A stretch of DNA of 64,000 nucleotides from Krasilnikoviella flava (GCF_900167525.1 NZ_FUZQ01000002.1:62001-126000), one strand, 5' to 3'; shown: positions 46,725-56,788, counted from the first letter of the stretch. Numbers and translations: made by a program. The notes: generated from the sequence alone by a model not told the origin.

Positions 46725-49508
46725 TCAGATGACTGGTCCTCGTTCTGCGGCCGGGTCGACGAGGTCACGCAGCTGGGCCCGGGACGTCACGCCCAGCAGG
46801 GGGAACACCCGGTAGAGGTGGAACCCGACGGTGCGCGGCGACAGGAACAGGCGCTCCGCGATCTCACGGTTGGTGCGCCCCTGGGCGGCCAGGCGCACGA
46901 TGCGGCGCTGCTGCGGGGTGAGCTGCGCGAGCGCGTCGGGAGTGCGCTCGGCCACGGCGACGCCCGCGGCCCGTAGCTCGGCGGTCGCCCGGTCCGCGTA
47001 GGTGGCGGCGCCGACCCGCAGGAACGTCTCGCGGGCCGCGCTCAGCTCCGTGCGTGACTCGCTCACGCGGTGCAGCCGCCGCAGCCGCTCGCCCAGGTCG
47101 AGGCGGACGAGGGCCCGCTCGAACGGCCAGGTGGCGCCGGCGGGGTCGACGAGGGCGGCGCGGTACTCGCGCTCCGACTCCTCCGGCGGGGCCAGCAGCC
47201 CGCGGGCGTGGTGCAGCAACGAGGCCACGCGCGGCCCCGGCTCCGCACCGACGTGCGTCGCGACGGCCGCGACGACCCGCGCCGCGTCATGGGCCCGCTC
47301 CGGCCGCTCCGTGTGCGCGGCGGCCGACGCGAGCAGCGCGACCCCGTGCACGGACGCGTGCCGGTGCGTCGGGAGGCCGTCGGGCGTGAAGGTCTGCCGC
47401 AGCGTGTCGTACGCGGCCTCGGGCTCACCGGCGGCCAGCGACGCGAGCCCCAGGGCCTGGCGTGCGCGCACCTCCACCGACCGGGTCGCGCCCGGCCCGA
47501 CGTCGGCGAGCGCGTGCTGGGCCAGGTCCCGCGCCTCGTCGACGCGGCCGCGGCCCGCGGCCAGGAGCGCCGCCGTCTCGACGGCCGACGCCCGGACGAC
47601 GGGCATCCCGGTCGCCTCTGCCACCCGCACCGCGTCCTCGGCGTGCGCCTGCGCCTCGTCCCACCGCCCCAGCTCGTGCAGCGCCGCGGCCAGGGTGGCG
47701 GAGACCAGCGCGTTCGTGCCCTCGGTGGGGCCGTGGGCGAACAGCTCCAGCAGCTCGCCGAGGAGCCGGGCGGCGAGCACGGTCTCGTCCAGCACCCAGG
47801 CGGCGCCGCCGAGCACGTTGAGCTCGTTGATGCCGAGGTGCGTGTTCGCGCGGACCGCGCGGTCCAGCGTGGCCCGCGACGCCGGCGCGAACGGCGCCGC
47901 CGTGCCGCGCACCCACGCGGTGACCGGCAGGGTGTCGTCGGGCGCCAGCGCCTCGAGGCAGGCGACGACGGAGGCGATCAGCTCGTCGTCTCCGGAGTTG
48001 TAGGCGGCCACCGCGGCGGGGGCCAGGGCGGCGAGGGCCAGGTCCGGGTCGGCGGCGCCCGCACGGCGCGCGACCGTCGTCAGACGCTCGACGGCGGCCC
48101 GGTGCCGCGGCGTCGAGGCGGCGGCCCAGCCCGCGTACAGGTCGGCCTCCCACCGGGTGTGCTCGTCGTCGGTGGTGTCGCGGGCGCGCTCGGCCAGGCG
48201 CTCCACCCAGGGCGTGCGCCCGGTGTACATGGCGGCCGGCGCGGCGAGGAGGAACCGCCGGGCGGCCTCGGCCGGGTCTGCCGAGAGCTCCCCGGCGCGC
48301 TCCAGGGCGCGGGCGCTGGCGGCCCAGCCGCCGCGCTCGCGGGCCCGGTCGGCGGTCTGCTCGAGCTCGGCGGCGACGTCGGTGTCCGGGCCGACGGCGG
48401 CGGCCGCGCGGTGCCACGCGCGGCGGTCCGGGTCGTCGATCGCCTCCGCCAGGGCCAGGTGCGCCCCGCGCCGTCCGGCGAACGGGGAGGCGTGGTAGAC
48501 GGCCGACCGGGCGAGCGGGTGGCGGAAGCGGAAGCGCGGGCCGTCCAGGCGCACCAGCCCGGCGGCCTCGGCCGGCACCCAGGCTGCCAGCGGGTCGTCC
48601 TCGCCTTCGTCGTCACCGCGGCCGGCCGCGAGCACCGGGGCGAGGTCGTCCCCGTCCGCAGCGGCCGCCAGGAGCAGGAGCCACCGCGTCGCCGAGGGCA
48701 GCGCCGGGAGCCGTGCCGCGAACGCCTGCTCGATCCGCTCGCTCACGGGCCAGTGGCCGCCCGGGGACTGCCCGGGCGGGGGCACCGCGCCGTCGGGCCG
48801 GGACAGCTCCACCAGCGCCAACGGGTTGCCCGCCGCGTGCTGGATCAGGTCGTGCCGCACCGCCGGCGACGGCGGGACGGGCTGCAGGTCGAGCACCCGG
48901 GCGGCGTCCCGGGTGTCGAGCCCGGCCAGCGTGATCGTCGGGAGAGGGTCCGGAGGAGGGGCCGGCCGCGTCGCCACGAGCAGCGCTGTGGCCGCCGAGG
49001 CGTCGGCCAGGCGGCGCGCACAGAACAGCAGCACGTCGCGGGACGCGTCGTCCGCCCAGTGCAGGTCGTCGACGACGGCGAGCGTGCCGCCGTCGTCCGC
49101 GGCGCCCGGGCCCACCTCGCACAGGAGGGTGAGCGCCCCCGCCGCGAGGTGCAGCCGGTCGGGGATCGCCGTGTCCTCGCGCAGCCCGAGCGCGACGCCG
49201 AGGGCCCGCGCCTGGGGTGCAGGCAGGCGGTCGAGGTGGTCGAGGCGCGGCAGGAGGAGCTGGTGCAGGGCGGCGAACGGCAGGTCGCGCTCGCCCCGGG
49301 CGCACCGCGCCGTCAGGACGCGCCGGCCCGCCCGCCGCGCGTGCACGAGGCCGTGGTCCAGCAGGCTCGTCTTGCCCAGGCCGGGCTCGCCGACGATCAG
49401 CAGCGCCCCTCCCGCGCCGGGGCCCGCGAGGCGCTCGACCCGGGCGAGCTCGGCGTCACGCCCGAGGATGCGTCCGTGGCCGGCGTCGCGGTGCGGGTCT
49501 CTCTCCAC
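46725..49508 (-). CDS. Large LuxR-family ATPase regulator (LAL type)
   Basis: 927 residues from GTG 49508. The N-terminal AAA/STAND ATPase has Walker A GEPGLGKTS and Walker B LAVVDDLHWADDASRDVLL; then winged-helix and a long helical, TPR-like middle (RGGWAASARALERAGELSADPAEAARRF onward); the C-terminal LuxR HTH is LTPQQRRIVRLAAQGRTNREIAERLFLSPRTVGFHLYRVFPLLGV. LAL regulators bind ATP and an inducer and activate neighbouring genes. Here the downstream partners are the two alpha/beta hydrolases. Divergent from the trpS leader. Confidence 0.9.
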   Translation of the reverse strand: MERDPHRDAGHGRILGRDAELARVERLAGPGAGGALLIVGEPGLGKTSLLDHGLVHARRAGRRVLTARCARGERDLPFAALHQLLLPRLDHLDRLPAPQARALGVALGLREDTAIPDRLHLAAGALTLLCEVGPGAADDGGTLAVVDDLHWADDASRDVLLFCARRLADASAATALLVATRPAPPPDPLPTITLAGLDTRDAARVLDLQPVPPSPAVRHDLIQHAAGNPLALVELSRPDGAVPPPGQSPGGHWPVSERIEQAFAARLPALPSATRWLLLLAAAADGDDLAPVLAAGRGDDEGEDDPLAAWVPAEAAGLVRLDGPRFRFRHPLARSAVYHASPFAGRRGAHLALAEAIDDPDRRAWHRAAAAVGPDTDVAAELEQTADRARERGGWAASARALERAGELSADPAEAARRFLLAAPAAMYTGRTPWVERLAERARDTTDDEHTRWEADLYAGWAAASTPRHRAAVERLTTVARRAGAADPDLALAALAPAAVAAYNSGDDELIASVVACLEALAPDDTLPVTAWVRGTAAPFAPASRATLDRAVRANTHLGINELNVLGGAAWVLDETVLAARLLGELLELFAHGPTEGTNALVSATLAAALHELGRWDEAQAHAEDAVRVAEATGMPVVRASAVETAALLAAGRGRVDEARDLAQHALADVGPGATRSVEVRARQALGLASLAAGEPEAAYDTLRQTFTPDGLPTHRHASVHGVALLASAAAHTERPERAHDAARVVAAVATHVGAEPGPRVASLLHHARGLLAPPEESEREYRAALVDPAGATWPFERALVRLDLGERLRRLHRVSESRTELSAARETFLRVGAATYADRATAELRAAGVAVAERTPDALAQLTPQQRRIVRLAAQGRTNREIAERLFLSPRTVGFHLYRVFPLLGVTSRAQLRDLVDPAAERGPVI

Positions 49509-49594
49509 GGGAGCATCTGATCACGGCCCGCGCCAGGACTGCGCCCCCCCGCGGGACCGCACCCCCGTCCCCGCGCCGGCGTAGGGTGGACGGT

Positions 49595-49639
49595 ATGACG
49601 ACGCGCGCGTGCTGGTGGTGGCTGCCTCCGCAGCCCTGA
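49595..49639 (+). CDS. trpS leader peptide (MTTRACWWWLPPQP)
   Basis: A 14-codon ORF with AGGGTGG before its ATG and three consecutive Trp codons (49613-49621), about 100 nt upstream of trpS. Such Trp runs are the sensor of ribosome-mediated attenuation: scarcity of charged tRNA-Trp stalls the ribosome here. Competing GCTGC/GCAGC arms lie at and just after the Trp codons. Confidence 0.8.
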   Translation: MTTRACWWWLPPQP

Positions 49640-49688
49640 CCCGACGCGCCCACGTCCCCGTCCCGAGCTGCCCGTCGCAGCCGGGACG
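49621..49688 (+). promoter_or_regulatory. trpS: Transcription attenuator of trpS
   Basis: Four complementary arms can be seen: 1 GCTGC (49621-49625), 2 GCAGC (49630-49634), 3 GCTGC (49667-49671), 4 GCAGC (49677-49681). Arms 3-4 are nested in a longer stem CGTCCCG/CGGGACG (49659-49665 with 49682-49688), a strong terminator-like hairpin. Arm 2 can pair with 1 or 3. A ribosome stalled on the Trp codons covers arm 1, freeing 2 to pair with 3 and disrupting the 3-4 hairpin. No U-run follows, so the stop could also be at the level of trpS translation. Confidence 0.65.
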
Positions 49689-49741
49689 TCGTCATGTCCG
49701 GACCGGACCGACGGGCGGCGATCCCCCGAGGAGCCGACCCG

Positions 49742-50878
49742 ATGACTGCACCGACCGTCCTGACCGCCCCGACCGCGCCGGCCGTCCCGACCTCCGCCGC
49801 ACCCACGGCGACGGCGAGCGCCGCCGTCGCGCAAGCCCGTTCCGCCGAGATCGAGGCCGAGATCGCGCGCGACCCGGGCCGCTTCCGCGTCCTGACCGGC
49901 GACCGGCCGACCGGCGCCCTGCACCTCGGCCACCTGCTCGCCACGCTCGACAACCGGGTGCGCCTGCAGGACGCCGGCGTCGACGTCGTCCTCGTCGTCG
50001 CCGACTACCAGGTCATCACCGACCGCGACGACGCGGGCGACCTGCCCGCCGTCGTGCGCGAGGTGGTGCTCGACTACCTCGCCGCGGGCATCGACCCGGC
50101 GCGCTCCACGGTGTTCACCCACTCCTCGGTGCCGGCGCTGAACCAGCTGCTGCTGCCGTTCCTGTCGCTGGTCAGCGTGGCCGAGCTGGAGCGCAACCCC
50201 ACCGTCAAGGCGGAGGCGGCCGACGCCGAGAGGCGCCAGGGGCGCGGCATGTCCGGGCTGCTGTTCACGTACCCGGTGCACCAGGCCGCCGACATCCTGT
50301 TCTGCCACGGCAACCTCGTGCCGGTGGGCCTGGACCAGCTGCCGCACCTCGAGACCACGCGGACCGTGGCGCGGCGGTTCAACCAGCGCTACGCGGCCGC
50401 CCGCCCCTACTTCCCGGAGCCGGAGGCCCTGCTCACGCCGTCGCTCACGGTGCTCGGCAACGACGGCGCCAAGATGAGCAAGTCGCGCGGCAACGCCCTG
50501 GAGCTGCGGGCGTCCGAGGACGAGACCGCGCGGTTCTTCCGCCGTGCCCGCACGGACTCCGAGCGCCGGATCGCCTTCGACCCGGAGGGTCGGCCCGAGG
50601 TGGCGAACCTGCTGCGGATCGGCGCGCACTTCGCCGGCACGACGCCGGAGGACCTCGCCGCGTCGGTCGGGGACGCGGGCGCCGGGCGGCTCAAGGCGGT
50701 CGTGACGGAGGCGGTCGTCGAGGGGTTGCGACCGCTGCGCGAGCGGCGGGTGGCGCTGGCCGCGGACGCCCCCGTCGTCGTCCGCGACGTCCTGGCGCGG
50801 GGCAACGCGCGCGCGAACGACGTCGCCGAACGCACGCTCGCCGACGTCCGCGAGCTCATGGGCACCGTCTACTCCTGA
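49742..50878 (+). CDS. trpS: Tryptophan--tRNA ligase
   Basis: 378 residues. Class I synthetase: HIGH-type motif PTGALHLGHLLATLDNRV, GRGMSGLLFTYPVHQAADIL (Trp-binding region), and KMSKSRGN. It charges tRNA-Trp with tryptophan. ATG 49742 has GAGGAG nearby; an in-frame ATG at 49694 would extend it over the attenuator. The first 40 residues are a low-complexity Ala/Pro/Thr extension. Expression is predicted to rise when charged tRNA-Trp is scarce. Confidence 0.95.
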   Translation: MTAPTVLTAPTAPAVPTSAAPTATASAAVAQARSAEIEAEIARDPGRFRVLTGDRPTGALHLGHLLATLDNRVRLQDAGVDVVLVVADYQVITDRDDAGDLPAVVREVVLDYLAAGIDPARSTVFTHSSVPALNQLLLPFLSLVSVAELERNPTVKAEAADAERRQGRGMSGLLFTYPVHQAADILFCHGNLVPVGLDQLPHLETTRTVARRFNQRYAAARPYFPEPEALLTPSLTVLGNDGAKMSKSRGNALELRASEDETARFFRRARTDSERRIAFDPEGRPEVANLLRIGAHFAGTTPEDLAASVGDAGAGRLKAVVTEAVVEGLRPLRERRVALAADAPVVVRDVLARGNARANDVAERTLADVRELMGTVYS

Positions 50879-50892
50879 CGACCCCGGGTACG

Positions 50893-50957
50893 GCATCGAG
50901 CGTGCTGACTTGATCCTCAAACAGGAGGTTTGAGGATCAAGTCAGCACGCTCGATGC
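50893..50957. repeat. Perfect 29-bp inverted repeat between trpS and pckG
   Basis: Arms 50893-50921 and 50929-50957 are exact reverse complements with a 7-nt loop (CAGGAGG). The arms start GCATCGAGCGTGCTGACTTG and are less GC-rich than surrounding DNA. It lies between convergent stops and could terminate both ways, but it is far longer than a usual terminator and has no T-run, so it may be a mobile palindromic element. Confidence 0.9.
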
Positions 50958-50982
50958 GTCGGTCGGGCCCGGGGTCGGTGGG

Positions 50983-52920
50983 TCAGGCCGCGCCGAGCCG
51001 CTCGCGCAGCAGGGAGAGCTGCGCCCAGAGCTGGTCGGGCACGCGGCCGGCGAAGGTGTCGAAGAACTCGCCGGTCAGCGCCGCCTCGGCGAGCCACGCC
51101 TCGGCGGGGACGTCGAAGAGGGCGACGAGGTCGTCGTCGGACAGGTCGAGGCCGTCCGTGCGCAGCGCGCCCGGCGCGGGCAGCAGGCCGACGGGGGAGT
51201 GCACGGCACCCGCGTCGGTGCGCAGGCCGCGCGCCCGGTCCAGCTGGGTGACGACCCACTCGACGACGCGCGAGTTCTCGCCGAACCCGGGCCACAGGAA
51301 GCTGCCGTCGGCGCCCTTGCGGAACCAGTTCACCTGGAACACCTTGGGCCGCTTGTCGGCGTCGAGGCCCCTGCCGACCGCGAGCCAGTGCGACCAGTGG
51401 TCGGCCATGTTGTAGCCGCAGAACGGCATCATCGCGAACGGGTCGCGGCGCAGCTCGCCGACCGTGCCCTCCGCCGCGGCGGTGCGTTCGGAGCTGATCG
51501 TGGCGCCCATGAAGACGCCGTGGTCCCAGCTGGTCGCCTGCGCCACGAGCGGCACGTTCGTCGCGCGACGGCCGCCGAAGATCACCGCGTCCACGGGCAC
51601 GCCCGCCGGGTCCTCCCACGAGTCCGCGATGGACGGGCACTGTGCGGCGGCGACGGTGAAGCGCGAGTTCGGGTGCGCGGCCGGGGTGTCGGAGTCCGGC
51701 GTCCAGTCGTTCCCCTGCCAGTCGACCAGGTGCGCGGGCGGCTCCGGGGTGAGGCCCTCCCACCACACGTCGCCGTCGTCGGTCAGGGCCACGTTCGTGA
51801 AGATCACGTCGTGGGAGAGCGTGTCGATCGCCGTCGGGTTGGTCTCGACGCCGGTGCCGGGGGCGACGCCGAAGAATCCGGCCTCGGGGTTGATGGCGCG
51901 CAGACGTCCGTCCGGGCCGGGGCGCATCCACACGATGTCGTCGCCGATGGTCTCGACCGTCCAGCCGGGGATGGTCGGGCGCAGCATCGCGAGGTTGGTC
52001 TTGCCGCAGGCGCTCGGGAACGCGGCGGCCAGGTGGTACCGCCGCTGCTCCGGCGAGGTGACGCGGATGAGCAGCATGTGCTCGGCGAGCCAGCCCTCGT
52101 CGCGCGCCATCGCCGACGCGATGCGCAGCGCGAAGCACTTCTTGCCGAGCAGCGCGTTGCCGCCGTAGCCCGAGCCGTACGACCAGATCTCGCGGGTCTC
52201 GGGGTAGTGGACGATGTACTTCGTGTCGTTGCAGGGCCACGGCACGTCGGCCTCGCCGTCGGCCAGGGGAGCGCCCACCGAGTGCACGGCGGGCACCCAC
52301 TGCTGGCCGCCGTCGATGAGGTCGAGGACGGCGCTCGAGACGCGGGTCATGACGTGCATCGACACGACGACGTACGGCGAGTCCGTGATCTCGATGCCCA
52401 CCTGCGAGATCGGCCCGCCGACGGGGCCCATGGAGAACGGCACCACGTACATCGTGCGGCCGCGCATCGAGCCGGCGAAGACGTCGTCCAGCTCGGCGCG
52501 CATCTGCGCGGGGGCGCGCCAGTTGTTGGTCGGGCCGGCGTCCTCCTCGCGCTCCGAGCAGATGAACGTGCGCGACTCGACGCGCGCGACGTCGGACGGG
52601 TTCGACCGGGCGAGGTAGGAGTTCGGGCGCTTGGTCTCGTCGAGCCTGACCAGCGTGCCGGCCTCCACCAACCCGTCGAGCAGGCGCTGCTTCTCGGCGG
52701 CCGAGCCGTCGCACCACACGATCTCGTCGGGCTGCGTGAGCTCGGCGACCTGGCGCACCCACGCGCGGGCGTCCCTGCCGGACCTGCGCGGGGCGGCGGC
52801 GGTGCGCGACGACGCGGCGCCCGCCTGCTCGCGGGGCGCGGTCGTGCCGGGGGCCAGGGCGTCGGGCGCGAGCTCGGCGATCGCGAGTCGCGTGCGGCGC
52901 GGGTTCGCGGTGAAGGTCAT
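50983..52920 (-). CDS. pckG: Phosphoenolpyruvate carboxykinase (GTP)
   Basis: 645 residues. The GTP-type signature [15 protein letters not shown] carries the active-site Cys and P-loop; [12 protein letters not shown] is the kinase-2 region; [25 protein letters not shown] and [28 protein letters not shown] are conserved substrate motifs. It converts oxaloacetate and GTP to PEP, the entry to gluconeogenesis from lactate, acetate and amino-acid carbon, which fits the lut and leucine operons here. N-terminal extension of about 45 residues (Ala/Thr-rich). Divergent from the RamB-like gene. Confidence 0.96.
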   Translation of the reverse strand: MTFTANPRRTRLAIAELAPDALAPGTTAPREQAGAASSRTAAAPRRSGRDARAWVRQVAELTQPDEIVWCDGSAAEKQRLLDGLVEAGTLVRLDETKRPNSYLARSNPSDVARVESRTFICSEREEDAGPTNNWRAPAQMRAELDDVFAGSMRGRTMYVVPFSMGPVGGPISQVGIEITDSPYVVVSMHVMTRVSSAVLDLIDGGQQWVPAVHSVGAPLADGEADVPWPCNDTKYIVHYPETREIWSYGSGYGGNALLGKKCFALRIASAMARDEGWLAEHMLLIRVTSPEQRRYHLAAAFPSACGKTNLAMLRPTIPGWTVETIGDDIVWMRPGPDGRLRAINPEAGFFGVAPGTGVETNPTAIDTLSHDVIFTNVALTDDGDVWWEGLTPEPPAHLVDWQGNDWTPDSDTPAAHPNSRFTVAAAQCPSIADSWEDPAGVPVDAVIFGGRRATNVPLVAQATSWDHGVFMGATISSERTAAAEGTVGELRRDPFAMMPFCGYNMADHWSHWLAVGRGLDADKRPKVFQVNWFRKGADGSFLWPGFGENSRVVEWVVTQLDRARGLRTDAGAVHSPVGLLPAPGALRTDGLDLSDDDLVALFDVPAEAWLAEAALTGEFFDTFAGRVPDQLWAQLSLLRERLGAA

Positions 52921-53014
52921 CGGGTGCTCCGTCCGTCGAGGCCCCGGCCAGCGCTGCCGGGTGGGCTGCTTCCAGCGTCCCCCCCCGGGTAGCCGACTTT
53001 CCAGCACTTCGACG

Positions 53015-53036
53015 GTGAAGATTTGCCGATCTTCAC
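53015..53036. promoter_or_regulatory. Palindromic operator between pckG and ramB
   Basis: GTGAAGAT (53015-53022) and ATCTTCAC (53029-53036) form perfect 8-bp arms around TTGCCG, starting 35 bp before the ramB ATG. The TTTGC at its centre recalls RamB-binding DNA. Probable autoregulatory site that could also act on pckG. Confidence 0.55.
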
Positions 53037-53049
53037 GTACCGTCAAACC

Positions 53050-54528
53050 ATGGCTGCCAAGGACGCCGGCGGGGCGGAATCTCCGGACCTCATCACCCTC
53101 GGTCGGCGCATCCGGCACGCGCGTACGACGCACGGGCTCACGCTCGAGGCGCTGGGGGAGCGGGTCGGCTCGGCGCCGAGCCTGCTGTCGCTGATCGAGA
53201 ACGGCCGCCGCGAGCCGCGGCTGTCGCTGCTGCGCTCGATCGCCGACGCCGTCGGCGTGGCCGTGCCCGACCTGCTGGCCGACGAGCCGCCGTCGCGCCG
53301 GGCCGAGCTGGAGATCGCCCTCGAGCGGGCGCAGCGCGGCCCGCTCTTCGGGGCGCTCGGTCTGCCGTCGGTGAAGCCCAGCCAGAAGCTGCCGATGCCG
53401 GTGCTGGAACAGCTCGTCGGCCTGCACACGGAGCTGTCGCGACGCGAGGAGGAGGCGATCGCCACCCCGGAGGAGGCGCGGCGGGCGAACACCGAGCTGC
53501 GGCACGAGCGGCAGGAGCGCGACAACTACTTCCCGCAGATCGAGGCCCTCGGGGAGGACCTCACCCGGCGCGCCGGGTACGCCGGGGCGGGTGCCCTCAC
53601 CCACCGCACGGTGGCCCGCATGGCCGAGCAGATGGGGCTGACCCTCCTGCACGTCGACGACCTGCCCCGGTCCGCGCGGTCGGTGACCGACCTCAAGAAC
53701 GGCCGGATCTACCTGCCGCCGGCGTCCATCCCGGGCGGGCACGGGCTGCGCTCCCTGGCGCTGCAGGCGATCGCGCACCGCGTGCTGGGGCACGAGCGGC
53801 CCCGCAGCTACGCCGAGTTCCTGCGCCAGCGGGTGGAGATCACGTACTTCGCGGCGAGCTGCCTCATCCCGCAGTCGGTGGCGGTGGAGTTCCTGCAGCG
53901 GCGCAAGCGCGAGAAGGACCTGGCGGTCGAGGACTTCCGCGACGCGTTCGGCGTCACGCACGAGGCGGCCGCCATGCGCATGACCAACCTCGCCACCGTG
54001 CACCTCGGCATCCCGCTGCACTTCCTGCGCGTCGGTGACGACGGCGCCCTGTTCCGGGGGTACGCGAACGACGGGCTGCCCCTGCCGCAGGACGTGACGG
54101 GCGCCATCGAGGGGCAGCTCGTGTGCCGGTGGTGGGCGGGGCGCGAGGCGTTCGCCCGCCGCGACCGGGCCACCGAGTCCTACCAGTACACCGACACCCC
54201 GGCGGGCACGTTCTGGGACTCCGTGCAGACCGGTACAGGCGCGGACGGGCGGCAGTTCTCCATCACCGTGGGCGTGCCGTACGCGCACGCCAAGTGGTTC
54301 CGCGGCCGCGACACCCAGGTGCGGCACGCCTCCACCTGCCCCGACCCGGCCTGCTGCCAGCGCCCGCCCGCCGACCTGGCCGAGCGGTGGGACGGTGTCG
54401 CCTGGCCCAGCGCCCGCATGCACCAGCAGGTGCTCGCCGCGCTGCCGCGCGGCGCGTTCCCCGGCGTCGACGACACCGACGTCTTCGGCTTCCTCCAGCG
54501 GCACGCGCCCGCAGGGGAGGCGCTCTGA
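53050..54528 (+). CDS. ramB: RamB-like XRE/short-chain-fatty-acyl transcriptional regulator
   Basis: 492 residues. HTH_3 N-terminus ([43 protein letters not shown]), an IrrE-like central segment ([79 protein letters not shown]) in which the HExxH zinc motif is degenerate (AIAHRVLGH), and the C-terminal ScfR/DUF2083 domain with [14 protein letters not shown]. RamB represses glyoxylate-cycle and acetate genes in corynebacteria and mycobacteria. Here it is divergent from pckG, so it probably adjusts carbon flow at PEP/oxaloacetate and the glyoxylate cycle. Confidence 0.87.
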   Translation: MAAKDAGGAESPDLITLGRRIRHARTTHGLTLEALGERVGSAPSLLSLIENGRREPRLSLLRSIADAVGVAVPDLLADEPPSRRAELEIALERAQRGPLFGALGLPSVKPSQKLPMPVLEQLVGLHTELSRREEEAIATPEEARRANTELRHERQERDNYFPQIEALGEDLTRRAGYAGAGALTHRTVARMAEQMGLTLLHVDDLPRSARSVTDLKNGRIYLPPASIPGGHGLRSLALQAIAHRVLGHERPRSYAEFLRQRVEITYFAASCLIPQSVAVEFLQRRKREKDLAVEDFRDAFGVTHEAAAMRMTNLATVHLGIPLHFLRVGDDGALFRGYANDGLPLPQDVTGAIEGQLVCRWWAGREAFARRDRATESYQYTDTPAGTFWDSVQTGTGADGRQFSITVGVPYAHAKWFRGRDTQVRHASTCPDPACCQRPPADLAERWDGVAWPSARMHQQVLAALPRGAFPGVDDTDVFGFLQRHAPAGEAL

Positions 54529-54587
54529 CGTCTGCCCCGGGCTGGGACGATCCCGGCCGCCGGCCGGCACGCGGCGGGGACGCCGGC

Positions 54588-55886
54588 TCAGTCGAGGCGG
54601 ACCTCACGGATCCGGCGGTCGTCCACCGCCGTGACGCGCAGGACGTGCGGGCCGGACCCGCCGTCCACGGCGTCGTCGTCCGCGCCGTCCACGGCGACCG
54701 TGTCACCCTCCGTGGCGAGGCGACCGAGCCCTGCCAGGACGTAGCCGGCGACCGTCTCGTACGGGCCGTCGGGCAGCTCGACGCCGGTCAGCCGGGCGAA
54801 GTCCTCGATCGTGAGCCCGGCGTCGTAGGTGCCCGCCACGCGCACCGCGGCGAGCGGGTCGTGCTCGTCGCGGATGTCGCCCACCAGCTCCTCGACGAGG
54901 TCCTCGAGCGTGACGATCCCGTCCGTCCCGCCGTACTCGTCGACGACGAGTGCGAGGTGCGTCCGGGTGCGCTGCATCTCCGCGAGCGTCGGCAGCAGCC
55001 GTCCGGTCGCGGGCAGGTCCAGCACGGGCCGGGCGACGTCGCCCACGGTGCGGCGGTCGCCGGCCGGCGCTCCTGCACCGCGCGAGAGGTCGCGCACGTG
55101 CACGAACCCGAGCACGTCGTCGACGTCCTCGCCCGTGACCGGGTAGCGCGAGTACGGCAGGTCACGCGTCCGTCGCTCCGCCTCGGTGAGGGTGAGGCCG
55201 GCCCGCAGGAAGACGACGTCGGCCCGCGGGCGCATGACCTCCCCCAGGCTGCGCTCCGAGGCGGCGAAGACGTCCGAGAGGATGCGGCGCTCGTCCTCGT
55301 GCAGGCCCGGGTGGGCGGCGACGAGGTCACGCAGCTCCTGCTCGCTGATCTCCTCCGAGCGCACGCTCGGGTCGCCCCCGAGCAGGCGCACGACGGCGTC
55401 GGTCGAGCGGGACAGCAGCCAGATGACGGGGCGCATCAGGACCGCGAAGCGGTCCAGCGGCGGGCCGACGACGAGCGCGACCTGCGCGGTGCGCTGCAGC
55501 GCGATCCGCTTCGGCACCAGCTCGCCCAGCACCAGCGACAGATAGGCGATGACGAGGGTGAGGCCGACGAGCGCGGCGGTCGCCGCCGCACCGGCGGGCA
55601 GGCCGGCGGACTCCAGCGCGGGAGCGACGTCGGGGGCGAGGGTCGACGCGCCGTACGCGGCGGAGAAGAAGCCAGCCACCGTGACGCCGATCTGCACCGC
55701 CGCGAGGAAGCGGTTCGGGTCGCGGGCGATCGCCGCCACCCGGCGTCCGCGCGGGCTGCTGCGCTCGAGCTGGTCGATCTGCGTGCCCCGCAGGGAGACG
55801 AGCGCGAACTCGGTCCCGGCGAACACGCCGCCCAGGAGCACGAAGAGCAGGACGAGCGCGATGTTCCACCAGGTGTCCGCGTCCAC
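54588..55886 (-). CDS. CNNM/CorC-type membrane protein with CBS pair
   Basis: 432 residues from GTG 55886. N-terminal CNNM (DUF21) domain with about four membrane helices ([49 protein letters not shown]), then two CBS motifs ([75 protein letters not shown]) and the C-terminal CorC_HlyC domain. Such proteins take part in Mg2+/Co2+ export or homeostasis. Convergent with ramB. Confidence 0.9.
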   Translation of the reverse strand: MDADTWWNIALVLLFVLLGGVFAGTEFALVSLRGTQIDQLERSSPRGRRVAAIARDPNRFLAAVQIGVTVAGFFSAAYGASTLAPDVAPALESAGLPAGAAATAALVGLTLVIAYLSLVLGELVPKRIALQRTAQVALVVGPPLDRFAVLMRPVIWLLSRSTDAVVRLLGGDPSVRSEEISEQELRDLVAAHPGLHEDERRILSDVFAASERSLGEVMRPRADVVFLRAGLTLTEAERRTRDLPYSRYPVTGEDVDDVLGFVHVRDLSRGAGAPAGDRRTVGDVARPVLDLPATGRLLPTLAEMQRTRTHLALVVDEYGGTDGIVTLEDLVEELVGDIRDEHDPLAAVRVAGTYDAGLTIEDFARLTGVELPDGPYETVAGYVLAGLGRLATEGDTVAVDGADDDAVDGGSGPHVLRVTAVDDRRIREVRLD

Positions 55887-55996
55887 CGGGGTCCTCTCGG
55901 TCGGTCGTCGGCCGAGGCGCCGACGGTCGCCCCGGTGTCGTCACCGGGTGAACGCGTCGCGGCGGGGCCGGGTTCCGTCGGGGCCCGGGCGGCCGG

Positions 55997-56788
55997 TCAG
56001 CGGAAGCGCTGTGCCGCCAGCGGCGCGGCCTCGGCGAGGCCCCGCACGGCGGGGTGCGCGTCGTCGTCCGCGCCGGCGGCCAGGACGTCGTTCATCGGGC
56101 CGGAGGCGACGAACGTGCCGTCCGCGAGGACGTGCACCGTGGAGCACAGCCGGCCGACGAGCTCGACGTCGTGCGAGACGAGCAGCACGGCGGTCCCCTC
56201 GGCGCGCGTGGCGTCGGTGAGGCGACGCACGATCTCGCCGCGCATGGCCGGGTCGACGGCGGTCAACGGCTCGTCCAGGAGCAGCGCCCCGGGCCGGGTC
56301 GCGAGGGCGAGCGCCAGCGCGAGTCGCTGCTTCTCCCCGCCCGAGAGCGAGTACACCGTGCGCTTCGCGAAGTGCGGCTCGAGCGCGACGTCGTCCAGCA
56401 GGTCGGCCACGGTGCGGCCGCTCGCCCGGCCGGCCTTGCGGGCGTCCGACAGCGCGCCCGAGACGGCGCGGTCGACGGTCCACCGCAGGTCGACGTCGAG
56501 CCCGTTCTGCGCGACCGTGCGCACCGCCGCGCGGAACTTCTTCTTGTCCCGGCGCCCGAGCTTGCCGACCGTGCGGCCGTCGAAGGTCACGTGCCCCTCG
56601 CGGATGCGCAGGTGCCCCAGCAGCGCCTGCACCAGCGTCGACTTGCCCGCGCCCGACTCGCCGACCACGCCGACGGGCTCCGCGCCGGGCAGCAGCGCCA
56701 GCTCGATCCCCTCCAGGATCGCGGGGCCGCCGTAGCCGACCACCAGGTCGGTCGCGCGCAGGATCGGGGCGGGGGAGGTGGAGCTCAT
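55997..56788 (-). CDS. ABC transporter ATP-binding protein (orphan, peptide/nickel-type)
   Basis: 263 residues with Walker A GESGAGKST, Q-loop VAQNGLD, signature LSGGEKQRLALALALA, Walker B ALLLDEPLTAVD and the switch His in LVSHDVEL. The sequence is nearest in style to DppD/DppF-type ATPases. No permease or binding protein is adjacent, so it must work with subunits encoded elsewhere or be a remnant. It ends 110 bp before the CNNM start on the same strand. Confidence 0.85.
   Translation of the reverse strand: MSSTSPAPILRATDLVVGYGGPAILEGIELALLPGAEPVGVVGESGAGKSTLVQALLGHLRIREGHVTFDGRTVGKLGRRDKKKFRAAVRTVAQNGLDVDLRWTVDRAVSGALSDARKAGRASGRTVADLLDDVALEPHFAKRTVYSLSGGEKQRLALALALATRPGALLLDEPLTAVDPAMRGEIVRRLTDATRAEGTAVLLVSHDVELVGRLCSTVHVLADGTFVASGPMNDVLAAGADDDAHPAVRGLAEAAPLAAQRFR

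Noticed and set aside
46661-46768. Longer N-terminus of the alpha/beta hydrolase (start at 46768)
   Set aside because: It would overlap the LuxR gene end and has no motif; ATG 46660 has GGGAGG at the proper distance.
49694-49741. Alternative trpS start at ATG 49694
   Set aside because: It would place the start just after the attenuator hairpin without a ribosome site; ATG 49742 has GAGGAG at good distance.
52921-54570. N-terminal extension of pckG by over 500 codons
   Set aside because: It is antisense to the RamB-like gene; the PEPCK family begins near the ATG at 52920, and the operator lies in between.
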